DNA from: Telmatactis stephensoni
Taxonomy: Eukaryota > Cnidaria > Anthozoa > Actiniaria > Isophelliidae
Direction: 5' to 3'
Length of the DNA stretch: 64,000 bases
Assembly: GCA_029948255.1 (NCBI GenBank)
Contig: JALIZF010001723.1
Coordinates: forward strand, 290,001-354,000
The notes beneath the pieces are model-generated. The model did not search any database, was not told where the DNA came from, and worked only from the letters and a program-made list of their open reading frames with translations. Shown here piece after piece: positions 27,501 to 37,312 of this stretch (its first letter is position 1; every line of letters begins with the position of its first letter). The position numbers were made by a program, and so were the translations under genes.

Positions 27501-30500
27501 TAGTTACCTTCATTGTTGAATTCCAACTTGAGAGGAATTTTTAAGACGTTTTACTGAAGGCAATTAACTGAACAGACGAAGTAAGCTAGCTTATATACAA
27601 CGTAACGAATCCTAAATTACTCATTCACAGGAAAACCGCAAGGACCTTTGTATCCAAATTTCAGTTGCTTTAATATTTAGGGAAAAAAATCCATGTAAAT
27701 CACACCCGATTACTGTTCGTACGGAAGTCAAAATTATTTAGATTTTCAAGGTGATTCTGAATTAACTTAGACTGCCAACTCGACCGCATTTCACGCACTA
27801 CCGTACGAATAGAAGACAGAATTTCGCGTACGGGTAACGGATAGCCACTCCGTTTACGTTTTGTAAATAAAGTTCGTAGCCCATTAAAGTCTATGAAAGC
27901 CCATGCTTAATTATTCAGACGACATCAAATGCAATGCACAGTACGGTTACGGAAGGAATTTCAAACGTTATTCTTTTGAAGTACGAGTCACATTGTCACC
28001 GTACAATACGATCAATTGCCCATTCATTATATTAAGATACCACATAGAACTTGTATCCAAAAAGTGATGGTACCATTGGTACCATTCGTGAACACCTTCA
28101 AGCCCCTGCATCTCTTAGTCTAAATGCCATTCAAAACAGGATACCCAATGCCTTAATTTCACCATTAGACAAAGTCGTTTACCAATGGTGATTTCAGTTT
28201 ACCAATGGTACCATTGGTACCATTGGTAAGCCAAGCCGGAGCAATTGATACCACAGGAATCCCAAACACTTAACACAGGATACCCAATGCCTAATTTCAC
28301 CGTTAGACAAAGTCTTACCAATGGTGATTTCAGTTTACCAATGGTACCATTGGTACCATTGGTGAACACCTTCAAGCCCCTGCATCTCTTAGTCTAAATG
28401 CCTTTCAACACAGGATACCCAATGGCCTAATTTCACCATTAGACAAAGTCATTTACCAATGGTGATTTCAGTTTACCAATGGTACCATTGGTACCATTGG
28501 TGAACACCTTCAAGCCCCTGCATCTCTTAGTCTAAATGCCATTTTACACAGGATACCCAATGGCCTAATTTCACCGTTAGACAAAATCTTTTACCAATGG
28601 TGATTTCAGTTTACCAATGGTACCATTGGTACCATTGGTGAACACCTTCAACCCCTGCATCTCTTAGTCTAAATGCCATTCTACACAGGATACCCAATGG
28701 CCTAATTTCACCGTTAGACAAAGTCTTACCAATGGTGATTTCAGTTTACCAATGGTACCATTGGTACCATTGGTGAACACCTTCAAGCCCCTGCACTGCC
28801 CTGCATCTCTTAGTCAAAATGCCATTCAACACAGGATACCCAATGGCCTAATTTCACCATTAGACAAAGTCATTTACCAATGGTGATTTCAGTTTACCAA
28901 TGGTACCATTGGTACCATTGGTGAACACCTTCAAGCCCCTGCATCTCTTAGTCTAAATGCCATTCTACACAGGATACCCAATGCCTAATTTCACCGTTAG
29001 ACAAAGTCTTACCAATGGTGATTTCAGTTTACCAATGGTACCATTGGTACCATTGGTGAACACCTTCAAGCCCCTGCACTGCCCTGCATCTCTTAGTCAA
29101 AATGCCATTCAACACAGGATACCCAATGGCCTAATTTCACCATTAGACAAAGTCATTTACCAATGGTGATTTCAGTTTACCAATGGTACCATTGGTACCA
29201 TTGGTGAACACCTTCAAGCCCCTGCATCTCTTAGTCTAAATGCCTTTCAACACAGGATACCCAATGGCCTAATTTCACCATTAGACAAAGTCATTTACCA
29301 ATGGTGATTTCAGTTTACCAATGGTACCATTGGTGAACACCGTCAAGCCCCTACATCTCTCAATCTGAATGTCATTCAACACAGGATACCCAATGGTCTA
29401 ATCTCACCATTATAGACAAAGTCGTTTAGCAACCTTCAAGCCCCACACTTATCACAGGATACCCAATATGACTTATTTCACCATTTGAAATGTTATTTTT
29501 TGTAGCCTCTATGGTCACCAATGGTACCAATGGTACCAATGGTACCATTGGTTTCATTATCAATATCCCCCCAGAAAATTTTTTTTAACCAAATACATGA
29601 AACTACAGAGTGAAACACTTATACATTTTTGTACTACGTTTGTATGAACTTCCTGTGAATTTTTACCAATAGATGCCATTGGTGATCCCGCCCCCCCCCA
29701 AAAAAAATTTTTTTTTAACACAACATCAAAATACAGGGTGAGACACGTATTTGATAAATGTGATGTAAGGTAGTTATGTAATTATACCACAAGCAGAATG
29801 GGATGCACATTTTGTATTGCATTTGTTTGGACCTCCTGTGGAAATAATCAGCTAATGAGTTATACATTTTTGTATTACATTTGCATGGGCTTCCTGTGGA
29901 AATTTACCAATAGACACCATTGGTAAAACATATTTCACCAATGGTATCTAATGGTGATTCTGGACAACCCTCGAGTGTGGCCTGCATCACTTAAGATTAT
30001 TGTGAGATCATTGCAGCAACATTTTACAACTTTGTGCTGTGTAACACCCCTCTACAATTTTGTTCATGCAACATGTTTTGTAATGCCATTGCAAGACATT
30101 AGTTGCAGAAAACATTGTACACTGTCAGTAATAGTTTTGGCATGACATCTTCAATAGCGTTACACAGCAGTTCTAAAAATAGCTTGCTTAATAGATGTAT
30201 AACTCAGACAAACATTATGAATCTGTAATCGTACTGAATAGAACACAGAGAAACCTAGATATTTTATTATGAAAAAGTTGCTAACATTTAAAAAAATGGG
30301 TATTAAAATCCAAAGTACCGAAATCAGGCTCAAGGAGATGAAAAATTCAGTTTGTTTATCTGAGTTGTGACCTCACGGTTACGCTTCACTATTAATTACC
30401 AATAAGAAACAGTTTCATATATCTTCAAATACAATGTAATTAGCTAAAACTGCACCATAAGACAAGGCCCAGTTGGCAAAGATATTGAAAGTTACATGGT

Positions 30501-31302
30501 ATGCAAAGTGCTGTACCTTAGGTTGTAAGTTTGTGGAATAAAATTCATTCTGATAACCAAGTAATGGTGATGACTGCTTCGGTCCAGTACCAGATAGAGC
30601 TATAATGAACCTTAAAACTGCAGTTGGTTCAGTAATGACTTGTATTGGTTCACTTGGATCAAATGCATTCTTTGATAATCCTGCATAAATGTTTTACAAT
30701 AGTTATGAAATGCTTGTCATATATGAGTTTATACAGTACACCAAAGATAGATCAAGGAAATTCAGAAATGACTTCCACTGAAAATCCACTTGAAAATCCA
30801 GGGGAATAGTGCCTAAAAATGCATGGAAATTCAAGAGAGTAGGATCTAAAATTCATTAAAATAAATGGACATTCCAAGGGAGTAGAGATTATTTTGATAA
30901 ACGTCCTCAACAGGGGGAGTGCGGATATAAAATACAATACAATAGCCCATTAGTCTTTTTACCTGTAAAACCTTTCCATTTCACATAGTTATACTCCAAC
31001 AAATCAGCTTTATCAAACTCTCTAGAGAGCCTAAGATTGAAAACCGTAACAGCGAGCTTCCCATACACATCTAAACCTTCCTTGTTGGCCTGTTTTGATG
31101 TCTTGTCGTTCCATCTCGCTCCAAGCCAAGGAGCCTGAAGTTCAGCAAACAACTTCTCATAGAGCTTTGTCTGCAGTTTTCGTCGTCTAGAACTTGTATA
31201 TCGTATTTTAGTGTATGCATCTTCTCTTAATTCAGCCTCATGTAGGAATGACAACTCGCAAAGTCTGTGGAAAAGTGATGTTAAAGTTTGTTTTTCATCC
31301 AT
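7321..31302 (-). CDS. TUBGCP6: gamma-tubulin complex protein 6 (GCP6), 31 exons
   Basis: GCP6 belongs to the gamma-tubulin ring complex, which nucleates microtubules at centrosomes. The start is the ATG at 31302 (MDEKQTL) and the stop is at 7321. Exons sum to 5787 nt, about 1930 codons, close to the vertebrate length (about 1800 residues). Order: GCP6-type N-terminus; GRIP1 region (DVLIGV, GVKLLSYLY, FIQQWVFQGICRDVYEEF, CGKSINLMKLCC); coiled coil; LIDYYQKL block; tandem HPSDS repeats; GRIP2 region (FLFMEDGEFALSLSD, WPLNIIITENSVIKYNK, GYLSNQILNVTWAEF, FSLVLKFRTQL); and a C-terminus close to DFLLRLNFNDFY. HPSDS-type repeats between the GRIP halves are diagnostic of GCP6 rather than GCP2-5. All borders are GT-AG except exon 13 (GC). 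Exon 19 has apparent frameshifts. Exons are listed in the three part entries. Confidence 0.93.
7536..8427. repeat. about 74-bp minisatellite, 11-12 copies, in TUBGCP6 intron 30
   Basis: The unit contains CCCTAACTTTGAGGTGTTTG, then TAATATAAAGGTG, TTTTTGATATGTAGATGCAC and AATATTATGTAAG. Some units have an alternative GAAAGATGCCG block. Copies differ by a few percent, and a diverged half copy lies at the right end. Confidence 0.92.
9385..9566. repeat. short GC-rich tandem repeat, TUBGCP6 intron 28
   Basis: About five degenerate copies of a 35-40-bp unit with core GAGTGAACGCCGAGG and TTCGACAGCCCG. The GC content is well above the surroundings. Confidence 0.75.
9778..9913. mobile_element. possible short TIR element, about 135 bp
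   Basis: CCTGAGGCGA at the left and TCGCCTCAGG at the right are exact inverted 10-mers, with a further small dyad (GTCACTAGTCTAGTGAC) inside. It lies in TUBGCP6 intron 27. Confidence 0.35.
12685..14915 (-). CDS. TUBGCP6: TUBGCP6 exon 19 (GCP6 tandem repeats) with frameshifts
   Basis: This exon opens with RQELIDYYQKL and REERAQWKIKRLKL, conserved in GCP6. A Ser-rich linker follows, then about a dozen repeats with core HPSDSSI or GHPSDSQIGSS. The last six (13520-13000) are tandem at DNA level, about 75-115 bp per unit. Frame changes are needed near 14354 (GGG on plus), 13689 and 13537 (GGGG on plus), and probably at 13886, 13862-13869 and 13781. Each is repaired by dropping one base, mostly from a homopolymer run. 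HPSDS motifs occur in every frame used, so all were once coding. The exon's net length still joins exons 18 and 20 in phase. As written the protein would stop at 14351. Sequencing insertion errors, allelic decay or true loss are all possible. Confidence 0.8.
15117..15333. mobile_element. short TIR element in TUBGCP6 intron 18
   Basis: ATTATCAGAAACTCATAAGA near the left end is mirrored by CTCTTATGAGCCTCTGGCAT near the right, giving about 24 bp of imperfect inverted repeat. Non-coding, about 215 bp. Confidence 0.5.
15357..31302 (-). CDS. TUBGCP6: TUBGCP6 exons 1-18 (N-terminus, GRIP1, coiled coil)
   Basis: Exons, 5' to 3': 30963-31302, 30517-30680, 24621-24721, 23826-23943, 23311-23435, 23196-23229, 21207-21349, 20517-20718, 19587-19812, 18881-18944, 18387-18459, 17860-17969, 17110-17201, 16551-16690, 16060-16209, 15909-15990, 15531-15619, 15357-15460. 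Each length fits the splice phase of its neighbours, with no stop and no indel. Exons 8-14 hold the GRIP1-like part that contacts neighbouring GCPs. Exons 15-18 are rich in E, K, R and A and form a long coiled coil. Exon 13 ends in AGAG followed by GCACGT, a GC donor, and the junction gives YRDKHFW as in other GCP6 proteins. Exon 3 uses a weak GTTGTA donor. Intron 2 (5.8 kb) houses the large TIR element. Confidence 0.9.
17322..17372 (+). other. hammerhead-like core motif
   Basis: CTGATGA at 17336-17342 and GAAA at 17362-17365 enclose a segment that can pair through GGT and ACC. This resembles the CTGATGA / GAAA catalytic core found in Penelope-like and retrozyme elements of invertebrates. Stems I and III are not evident, so this is a sequence resemblance only. 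Confidence 0.25.
17516..17627. mobile_element. 112-bp TIR element in TUBGCP6 intron 12
   Basis: GGTCCAGTTGCTCAAA at the left and CAAGCAACTGGACC at the right are inverted copies. The interior is short and AT-rich. MITE-like. Confidence 0.55.
19885..20478. repeat. 22-bp minisatellite, about 25 copies, TUBGCP6 intron 8
   Basis: Units of ACCACTTACTGACACCTTACCA vary at a few positions (TCCCTG, CATACC, CTCAAT). A higher-order block recurs at about 19985-20060 and 20125-20200. Confidence 0.9.
20747..21178. repeat. degenerate tandem repeat, TUBGCP6 intron 7
   Basis: Recurring CACAGGAAACCCACAAATCT and GGTTTAGACACTG motifs, 4-6 diverged copies about 70-110 bp apart. Confidence 0.6.
21454..23015. mobile_element. 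candidate 1.56-kb TIR element in TUBGCP6 intron 6
   Basis: ACTCGGGCTACCT at the left and AGGTAGCCCGAGT at the right form a perfect 13-bp inverted pair. The left end has a (TCTA)n tract and an inner dyad (GGTAGCTCGAGT). Similar CCTTAGAGAG motifs flank both sides. The AT-rich interior shows no transposase. Confidence 0.45.
24165..24310. repeat. about 38-bp tandem repeat, TUBGCP6 intron 3
   Basis: Four to five copies of a unit reading AACTCTGTTGAGTGCAAGGG then GAGGGAAGGGTGC, with small length variants. Confidence 0.85.
25218..29965. mobile_element. 4.75-kb palindrome-rich TIR element in TUBGCP6 intron 2
   Basis: Bases 25218-25287 and 29896-29965 are near-perfect inverted repeats of about 70 bp, starting GTCCAGAATCACCATTAGAT and built partly of ACCATTGGT words. 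Inside the left end is a further cluster of ACCAATGG/CCATTGGT words (to about 25470). Two to three units of about 115 bp with AAGCTGAAGTT and ATTGAATAATTCGACTGTT lie at 25520-25800. The palindromic array is at 28065-29425. Only short open frames occur, with no recognisable transposase or reverse transcriptase. It is probably non-autonomous, and the family is unknown to me. It accounts for most of a 5.8-kb intron. Confidence 0.65.
28065..29425. repeat. about 140-155-bp tandem array with a perfect 18-bp palindrome per unit
   Basis: About nine units. Each holds ACCAATGGTACCATTGGT (self-complementary) followed by ACCATTGGTGAACACCTTCA, then CCCCTGCATCTCTTAG, ACACAGGATACCCAATG and TTTCACCATTAGACAAAGTC. 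Units differ by small insertions, such as an extra CACTGCCCTG in two of them. Confidence 0.9.
29985..30128 (+). repeat. dispersed repeat Q, copy 2
   Basis: Homologous to 6295-6425 in the opposite orientation (GCAGCAACATTTTACAAC, ACACCCCTCTA, TGTTTTGTAATG, GTTGCAGAAAACATTGTAC). It lies directly right of the 4.75-kb element. Confidence 0.5.
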
Positions 31303-31760
31303 GATCAATGTCCGCCATGTTTTCGATTTACGCGCCGAGTAATGCTCGCAAAGGACTATGGTATTACTACAGGAAGCCCAAACAAATCATGTCACTTTTC
31401 CTTTTCCTTTTCCTTTTCCTCTTTTCTTTTTCTTTTCCTTTTTGTCTTTATTTTCTTTCTTTTTTACTCTATGATAAATCAATCAATCAATCACCCAATC
31501 ATTAGATAAACAAAGGAATTAACAAAATAAAGGAAAATAGTATAAGTGATCATCGATGTTTCGATAGAAATATATAAATGAATGAATAAATAAATAAATA
31601 AACAAATTAATTAATCATGTACATACATTCATAAACAAATAAATAAATACAATAATCAATTAATTAACAAATAAATATATTAATTATATAGCTGCCTCTA
31701 AATCTTGTTAACAGATTGATTTCTCTTTAATTTTGGTCAACTGTCCAATTTTTCTTAACA
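31303..31760. other. TUBGCP6 upstream region
   Basis: Sequence 5' of the TUBGCP6 ATG. It holds a CT-rich tract (31378-31470, TTTTCC repeats) and then a long AAAT/TAAT-rich stretch to about 31690. Promoter elements probably lie here, but no specific TATA box or initiator can be assigned. Confidence 0.4.
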
Positions 31761-31947
31761 TCGGAGAAAATTGCCCATACCGCATTTGCTCTTTTCGGTC
31801 CCAGCCTCTCTCTATTTGAACAAAGTAGCTCAAAATGTAACAATAACAGCGTGTAAGCAATGTTCTACTTATATCATTGTTATTTTTGCACGTTACAAAA
31901 TCAAATTAGATAAGATATGTAGGCTATGTACAAACTTGTTCATCTCC

Positions 31948-32085
31948 CGGGGGGGGGGGGGGACTCCTATATATAAGAGGACGGGGATGCTCGTCGGAAA
32001 TTTAGAAAATGACCCCTAAAAGGTACCTGAGTGGGAGTGGCAACAATTCATTTCTACCCCTAAAAGGTACCAATTCAAAAACAAT
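31948..32085 (+). repeat. dispersed repeat P, copy 1
   Basis: Starts with a run of about 14 G, then ACTCCTATATATAAG, CGGGGATGCTCGTCGGAAAT, and two ACCCCTAAAAGGTACC words. A close copy lies at 55319-55472. Confidence 0.75.
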
Positions 32086-32760
32086 AATAAAGAATTAAAG
32101 TAATGAAACACTTGTTATCGACGTGCTTTGAAGATTCAATTCAGATCATCGAAAATGTCCCTTTATTTTCATTGTTTCTATTACCGCCGTCCTCATCGTA
32201 TCAAAAGGCTGTGCTTAAAAGTAAAGTTATAAGCACGAGACGAGAACAGCGTGACACAACATCTTAATGGCCCAGTAAATCTACTTTCCTTTAGCTTTTC
32301 GAGACTGCGAGTCTTTAGATACCTTAAGAGGCGAATGTATAGCCAACGGATAGAATGAGCTTATAAAATCAGCGAAAATACGGTTCTAAATTTTAACGGA
32401 TTCCTATGAATTATATATCAAAATGTTCGGAAAAGCGTGGGGTTTTCAAATCCACTTTTTGATTTTCTAGCTTGAACCCGGTTAAGTCACGCATTTTCTC
32501 TTGTAAAAAACATCCAATTGTGTCGATTCAACTTGAAAAATACGGTTATTTTTTACAATAAAATTCAATCCAAACCATAAGATACAGTCTTTGAATAGTT
32601 GAATTAACTACATCCACTTTTTGTTTTTGCTTAGACTGATAGATATTATTTTGAAAAAAGATCCAAAAACCGTGTTTTGGAGACATTATTTGTGTGGGCT
32701 CATGTGGGGGGCGGTAGCATGAAATCGTATAGCTGACTAGTTAACAGATTTTCTCCGATG

Positions 32761-33577
32761 CTACCCAGACTACCCGGACTACCCAGACTACCCAGACTAC
32801 CCGGACTACCCAGACTACCCAGACTACCGGGACTACCCAGACTACCCGGACTACCGGGACTACCCGTACTACCCAGACTACCCGGACTACCCAGACTACC
32901 CAGACTACCCAGACTACCCAGACTACCGGGACTACCCAGACTACCCAGACTACCCAGACTACCAAGACTACCCAGACTACCCAGACTACCCGGACTACCC
33001 AGACTACCCAGACTACCCGGACTACCCAGACTACCCAGACTACCCGGACTACCCAGACTACCCGGACTACCAGGACTACCCGGACTACCCAGACTACCCA
33101 GACTACCCGGACTACCCAGACTACCCGGACTACCCGGATTACCCGGACTACCCAGACTACCCAGACTACCGGGACTACCCAGACTACCCAGACTACCGGG
33201 ACTACCCAGACTACCCAGACTACCCAGACTACCCAGACTACCAAGACTACCCAGACTACCCAGACTATATACCCGGACTACCCAGACTACCCAGACTACC
33301 GGGACTACCCGGACTACCCAGACTACCCGGACTACCGAGACTACCCGGACTACCCAGACTACCCAGACTACCGGGACTACCGAGACTACCCGGACTACCC
33401 AGACTACCGGGACTACCCAGACTACCCAGACTACCCGGACTACCGGGACTACCCAGACTACCGGGACTACCCGGACTACCGGGACTACCCGGACTACCCA
33501 GACTACCCGGACTACCCAGACTACCGGGACTACCCAGACTACCCAGACTACCCGGACTACCCAGACTACCCAGACTA
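32761..33577 (+). repeat. decanucleotide array, forward arm
   Basis: About 80 tandem copies of a 10-mer, mainly CCCAGACTAC with variants CCCGGACTAC and CCGGGACTAC and rare CCAAGACTAC. One interruption (TATATAC) lies near 33270. Because 10 is not a multiple of 3, all frames stay open on both strands. The resulting long Pro/Leu/Arg and Thr-rich frames are not genes. Confidence 0.97.
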
Positions 33578-33579
33578 AC

Positions 33580-34452
33580 TAGTCTGGGTAGTCCAGGTAG
33601 TCTGGGTAGTCTGCGTAGTCCGGGTAGTCTGGGTAGTCTGGGTAGTCTGGGTAGTCTGGGTAGTCTGGGTAGTCTGGGTAGTCTGGGTAGTCTGGGTAGT
33701 CTGGGTAGTCTGGGTAGTCTGGGTAGTCTGGGTAGTCTGGGTGGTCCGGGTGGTCCGGGTAGTCTGGGTAGTCCGGGTAGTCTGGGTAGTCTGGGTAGTC
33801 TGGGTAGTCCGGGTAGTCTGAGTAGTCCGGGTAGTCTGGGTAGTCTGGGTAGTCTGGGTAGTCTGGGTAGTCCCGGTAGTCCGGGTAGTCTGGGTAGTCC
33901 GGGTAGTCTGGGTAGTCCGGGTAGTCTGGGTAGTCTGGGTAGTCTGGGTAGTCCGGGTAGTCTGGCCATGGGTAGTCTGGGTAGTCCCAGTAGTCTGGGT
34001 AGTCTGGGTAGTCCCGGTAGTCCCGGTAGTCTGGGTAGTCTGGGTAGTCTGGGTAGTCTGGGTAGTCTGGGTAGTCTGGGTAGTCCGGGTAGTCTGGGTA
34101 GTCTGGGTAGTCTGGGTAGTCCGGGTAGTCTGGGTAGTCCGGGTAGTCTGGGTAGTCCGGGTAGTCTGGGTAGTCTGGGTAGTCCCGGTAGTCCGGGTAG
34201 TCTGGGTAGTCCCGGTAGTCCGGGTAGTCTGGGTAGTCTGGGTAGTCTGGGTAGTCTGGGTAGTCTGGGTAGTCTGGGTAGTCTGGGTAGTCTGGGTAGT
34301 CCGGGTAAGTCCGGGTAGTCTGGGTAGTCTGGGTAATCTGGGTAGTCTGGGTAGTCTGGGTAGTCTGGGTAGTCTGGGTAGTCTGGGTAGTCTGGGTAGT
34401 CTGGGTGTTCTGGGTAGTCCCGGTAGACTACCCAGACTACCGGGACTACCCA
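33580..34452 (-). repeat. decanucleotide array, inverted arm
   Basis: The same 10-mer in the opposite orientation (GTAGTCTGGG on plus), about 84 copies. It meets the forward arm at a 16-bp dyad, CAGACTAACTAGTCTG (33571-33586). A short switch back to forward units occurs at 34429-34452. The order of variants is not mirrored between arms, so the arms were amplified separately after inversion. Confidence 0.95.
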
Positions 34453-34914
34453 ACTGGACACTTGAAATTGGACAGATTACCAAAACTGATAAAGATAAAT
34501 GCTGATAATATTGGGTTTAGAGGCAAATATATAACCCTCACTAAGGCGTGGTCCAATATTTCTGCACACTCGCACCCCTTTATTCAATGATTCAATGCAC
34601 TCAAGATAAATTCATGTCAACTCAGACCACTTGTATACCCAGGGGGAGGGGGGTGCATTCCCGGTTCACAGTGAGGCGCAAGTTGGGTCATAAATTCAAA
34701 CCCAAAACAATTCCTATAACTTGAAACGAAAACAAAAAACCTGAACCAAAATTAAACCCAAAAATCCCATGCTGAATTCTCGAACCATAAAAAAGACTAA
34801 ACGAAGAACAACAGCTAGAACAAATTGCTCGTGTCTGTTTATTCATCATACTATCTCATGGAATTAATGAGCTTTTGCAGCTATATATTTTAGTATGGTG
34901 CATGTTGATATATA

Positions 34915-35095
34915 TTTCACTAAGACGGGAGAAAAGGAAATCTATAATGATAAGGGAGAAAAAGAACAACACACAAATCAAACTCACTTCAGTCCGTGTG
35001 TACGAGACTAACTGGCTATACCACAATCTAAACGTCTGATGTCCGTACGAGACTGCGTCGAACCGCTACGCCCGCAATCACGCCCTCACTAAAGA
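34915..35095 (-). repeat. degraded SINE copy
   Basis: On the minus strand the order of blocks follows the SINE at 59797: a tRNA-like head with a GTAGCGGTTCGACGC word, then TTTTTCTCCC, then TTTTCTCCCGTCTTAG. Strongly diverged. Confidence 0.35.
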
Positions 35096-35770
35096 TAATA
35101 ACATCAAATACTAGAAAACTTGACCTTGGCAACTCTTGAACAACGGAGGTCTGCAACGGAGGCTACGCGATGACTTTATCTTCGTTTTTGGTAACCACAT
35201 TCTTACTGGGAACGTAATCAGGCTCAAACGAGTAAAACCAAAGCACTTGACCGTCTGTCAATGGGTAAATCTACGTTAAATGACGCCATCTTGATCAAAT
35301 CTTGACGTTTTCGTAAATTCTGTATAATTGGTGGGAATTAAAGCTCAGATTGACGCAATTTTTTTATTTTCGACGTTTTTTCATTAATATTTACAGTTAG
35401 TTGGTCTCTCCCTTGCCACGAGGATTTTTCTCCGGGTACTCTGGTTTGCGCGCTGCAGCCCTCCGTGGTCAGAGATGCATGGGTTGTATGACGTATAGTG
35501 CGCCACGTACACGACTTTCAACCTGACCACGTACGTTGTGCCTCATGTCCCCGTAATTCAGCCGTTAAGCTGTTATGAGGATGAGACGCTCAAAAATTAT
35601 TATTATTATTTAAAGAAACTCAAACAGCGTTTTGCATAAATTTTGAGACACTAAAATAAATCAATATATCGACGCAGTTATGGGTGATGTTCACACTTTA
35701 TTTTTAAGTCGCTAAAATATTGTAATGGTATGACCAATTCTTCGCAATCTTAACAATAATTCAGATACAG

Positions 35771-36184
35771 TATAGTAGAATCCAGGGATTTCTCAAACCC
35801 TCAGTTTCTCGGACCCCCCGATAAGTCGGACTAATTGTTGTTTCTCTAATTTGTTTCACTGAAGTTCTATTCCCGATTTCTTTAATTTGAACCAATTTTT
35901 CGTCTCCTTTGGCGAGAAATGGGGATTCCACTGAAGTAATGTAGCACGACTTTTCATGCCACTAAGGTCGGCATTGGAGAAATTGAAAAATATGCATATT
36001 AATATATACTGATATACAGATACAGTAGGATCCACTTTTCTCGAACTCCCAATTAAGGGAAATGAACATGTTTCGAGAAATCGGGAGTAAAACTACACAA
36101 ATCCAAGGGAAACAGGAAATTGGTTTGAGTCATCGCGGGGAGATTCGAGAAACTGAGAGTTCGAGAAACCAGGATTCTATAGTA
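35771..36184. mobile_element. TIR element of about 414 bp (pogo/mariner-like ends)
   Basis: TATAGTAGAATCCAGG at the left and CCAGGATTCTATAGTA at the right are inverted copies. The pairing continues through CTCAGTTTCTCG / CGAGAAACTGAG. A related inner start (CAGTAGGATCC at 36025) suggests a nested or composite copy. No transposase. Confidence 0.55.
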
Positions 36185-36905
36185 GATACTATGCATACAT
36201 GAATAACTAGTTAATTAATCAAGACTCAGCTTCTCAAGCTGATTGTACCAATTTCCTGGATTATATTAATTCCTATTCACTCCAATTTCCTTTCGGCTCA
36301 TTGTAACCATGGCAGCTAACTATCTAATTCCCTGCTTGGAGAGTCTTCTCGATTTTTTTTCTTTGCTTGGGGACAGCTGGAAAGAAAGTAGCGAGCTGCT
36401 ACTTCCTCTAGCAGAGACAAAAATGGGGAGATTAATTCGACTTCTTAGAGAGCATCCTCAAAACTTATTATTTTGGAAATTCTTTAAAGATGCAAGCTTC
36501 AAAAAATGTTAATTTCACGACTTTCCAGGTTATTTATTTCGTAACACCTAACTTTCGCGACTTGGTGAAAATTAACTTTTTTTTGCGCCATTTTAATTTC
36601 GCGATTTTTGATTATTTATTACAGACGTGTTTCGAAAATTTCGTGTAATTTAATCATGCAGTTGTTCTTTATTTTTATGGGGTTTTAAGCAGAGGTTTTA
36701 CAAGTCTCATTATATATTTAAAAAAGAAAAGTGTTTTTCGAAGCTCGTTTGAAATTGTTGTCTGATTCTGCTAAACGAAGGTCAGATACTAGTCATCAAA
36801 TGCCATAAACCAAAGAATACATTCTATTAATCGCATGAATATAATTATATATACTGAATACTCTTCCGGAACACAGGGAAAGACCCTACCGCCAGCATAG
36901 TTAAT

Positions 36906-37145
36906 AAGATACATTTCATCATTAGTTGATCAGTTGATACAAGTTTCCGCAATTCTGCGGACGATTGTCGCTCTCGGATGAGTATTAAAACAAGTTGGCG
37001 GCCTTTGGCTATATTTTAATCCATTTTCTTCCTTGCAAATAGACTTTACCGCTTCTTCTCTTGTAGATGGTAAATGAACCGCTGCTTAGAAAGATTTACG
37101 TTTGATTACGGTAAACACTCATGCAGTTGCCAAAAAGAAAGGAGG
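36906..37145 (+). mobile_element. dispersed repeat R, copy 1, with purine tail
   Basis: About 240 bp, 80-85 percent similar to 43250-43480. Shared words include TTTCATCATTAGTTGAT, GGCCTTTGGCTATATTTTAA, TTGTAGATGGTA and GATTTACGTTTGATTACGGT. Both copies run straight into a purine microsatellite, like a retroposon body with a simple 3' tail. Confidence 0.6.
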
Positions 37146-37173
37146 AGAGACAGAGAGAGAGAAAGAGAGAAAG

Positions 37174-37232
<59 letters not shown>

Positions 37233-37233
37233 G

Positions 37234-37288
<55 letters not shown>

Positions 37289-37312
37289 GAGAAAGAAAGA
37301 AAGAAAGAAAAA
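37146..37312. repeat. (GAAA)n microsatellite
   Basis: About 40 GAAA units with a few GAGA interruptions. Lys/Glu- and Phe/Leu/Ser-rich open frames across it are artefacts. Confidence 0.95.

Noticed and set aside
28065..29425. CRISPR-like array appearance
   Set aside because: Repeats and spacers are both conserved between units, the unit is about 150 bp, and the DNA is animal nuclear DNA. It is a satellite-like array.
31303..31308. Upstream start of TUBGCP6 two codons earlier
   Set aside because: That codon is TTG. The first in-frame ATG is at 31302 and gives the expected N-terminus.
32741..34483. Very long Pro/Leu/Arg, Trp/Val and Thr-rich open frames on both strands
   Set aside because: They are produced by the 10-bp tandem repeat, which keeps all frames open. 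No start context, domain or splice evidence.
36309..36512. 67-codon plus-strand frame with a good AACCATGG start
   Set aside because: Protein-like in places, but no domain, neighbour or splice signal supports it, and it lies among repeats.
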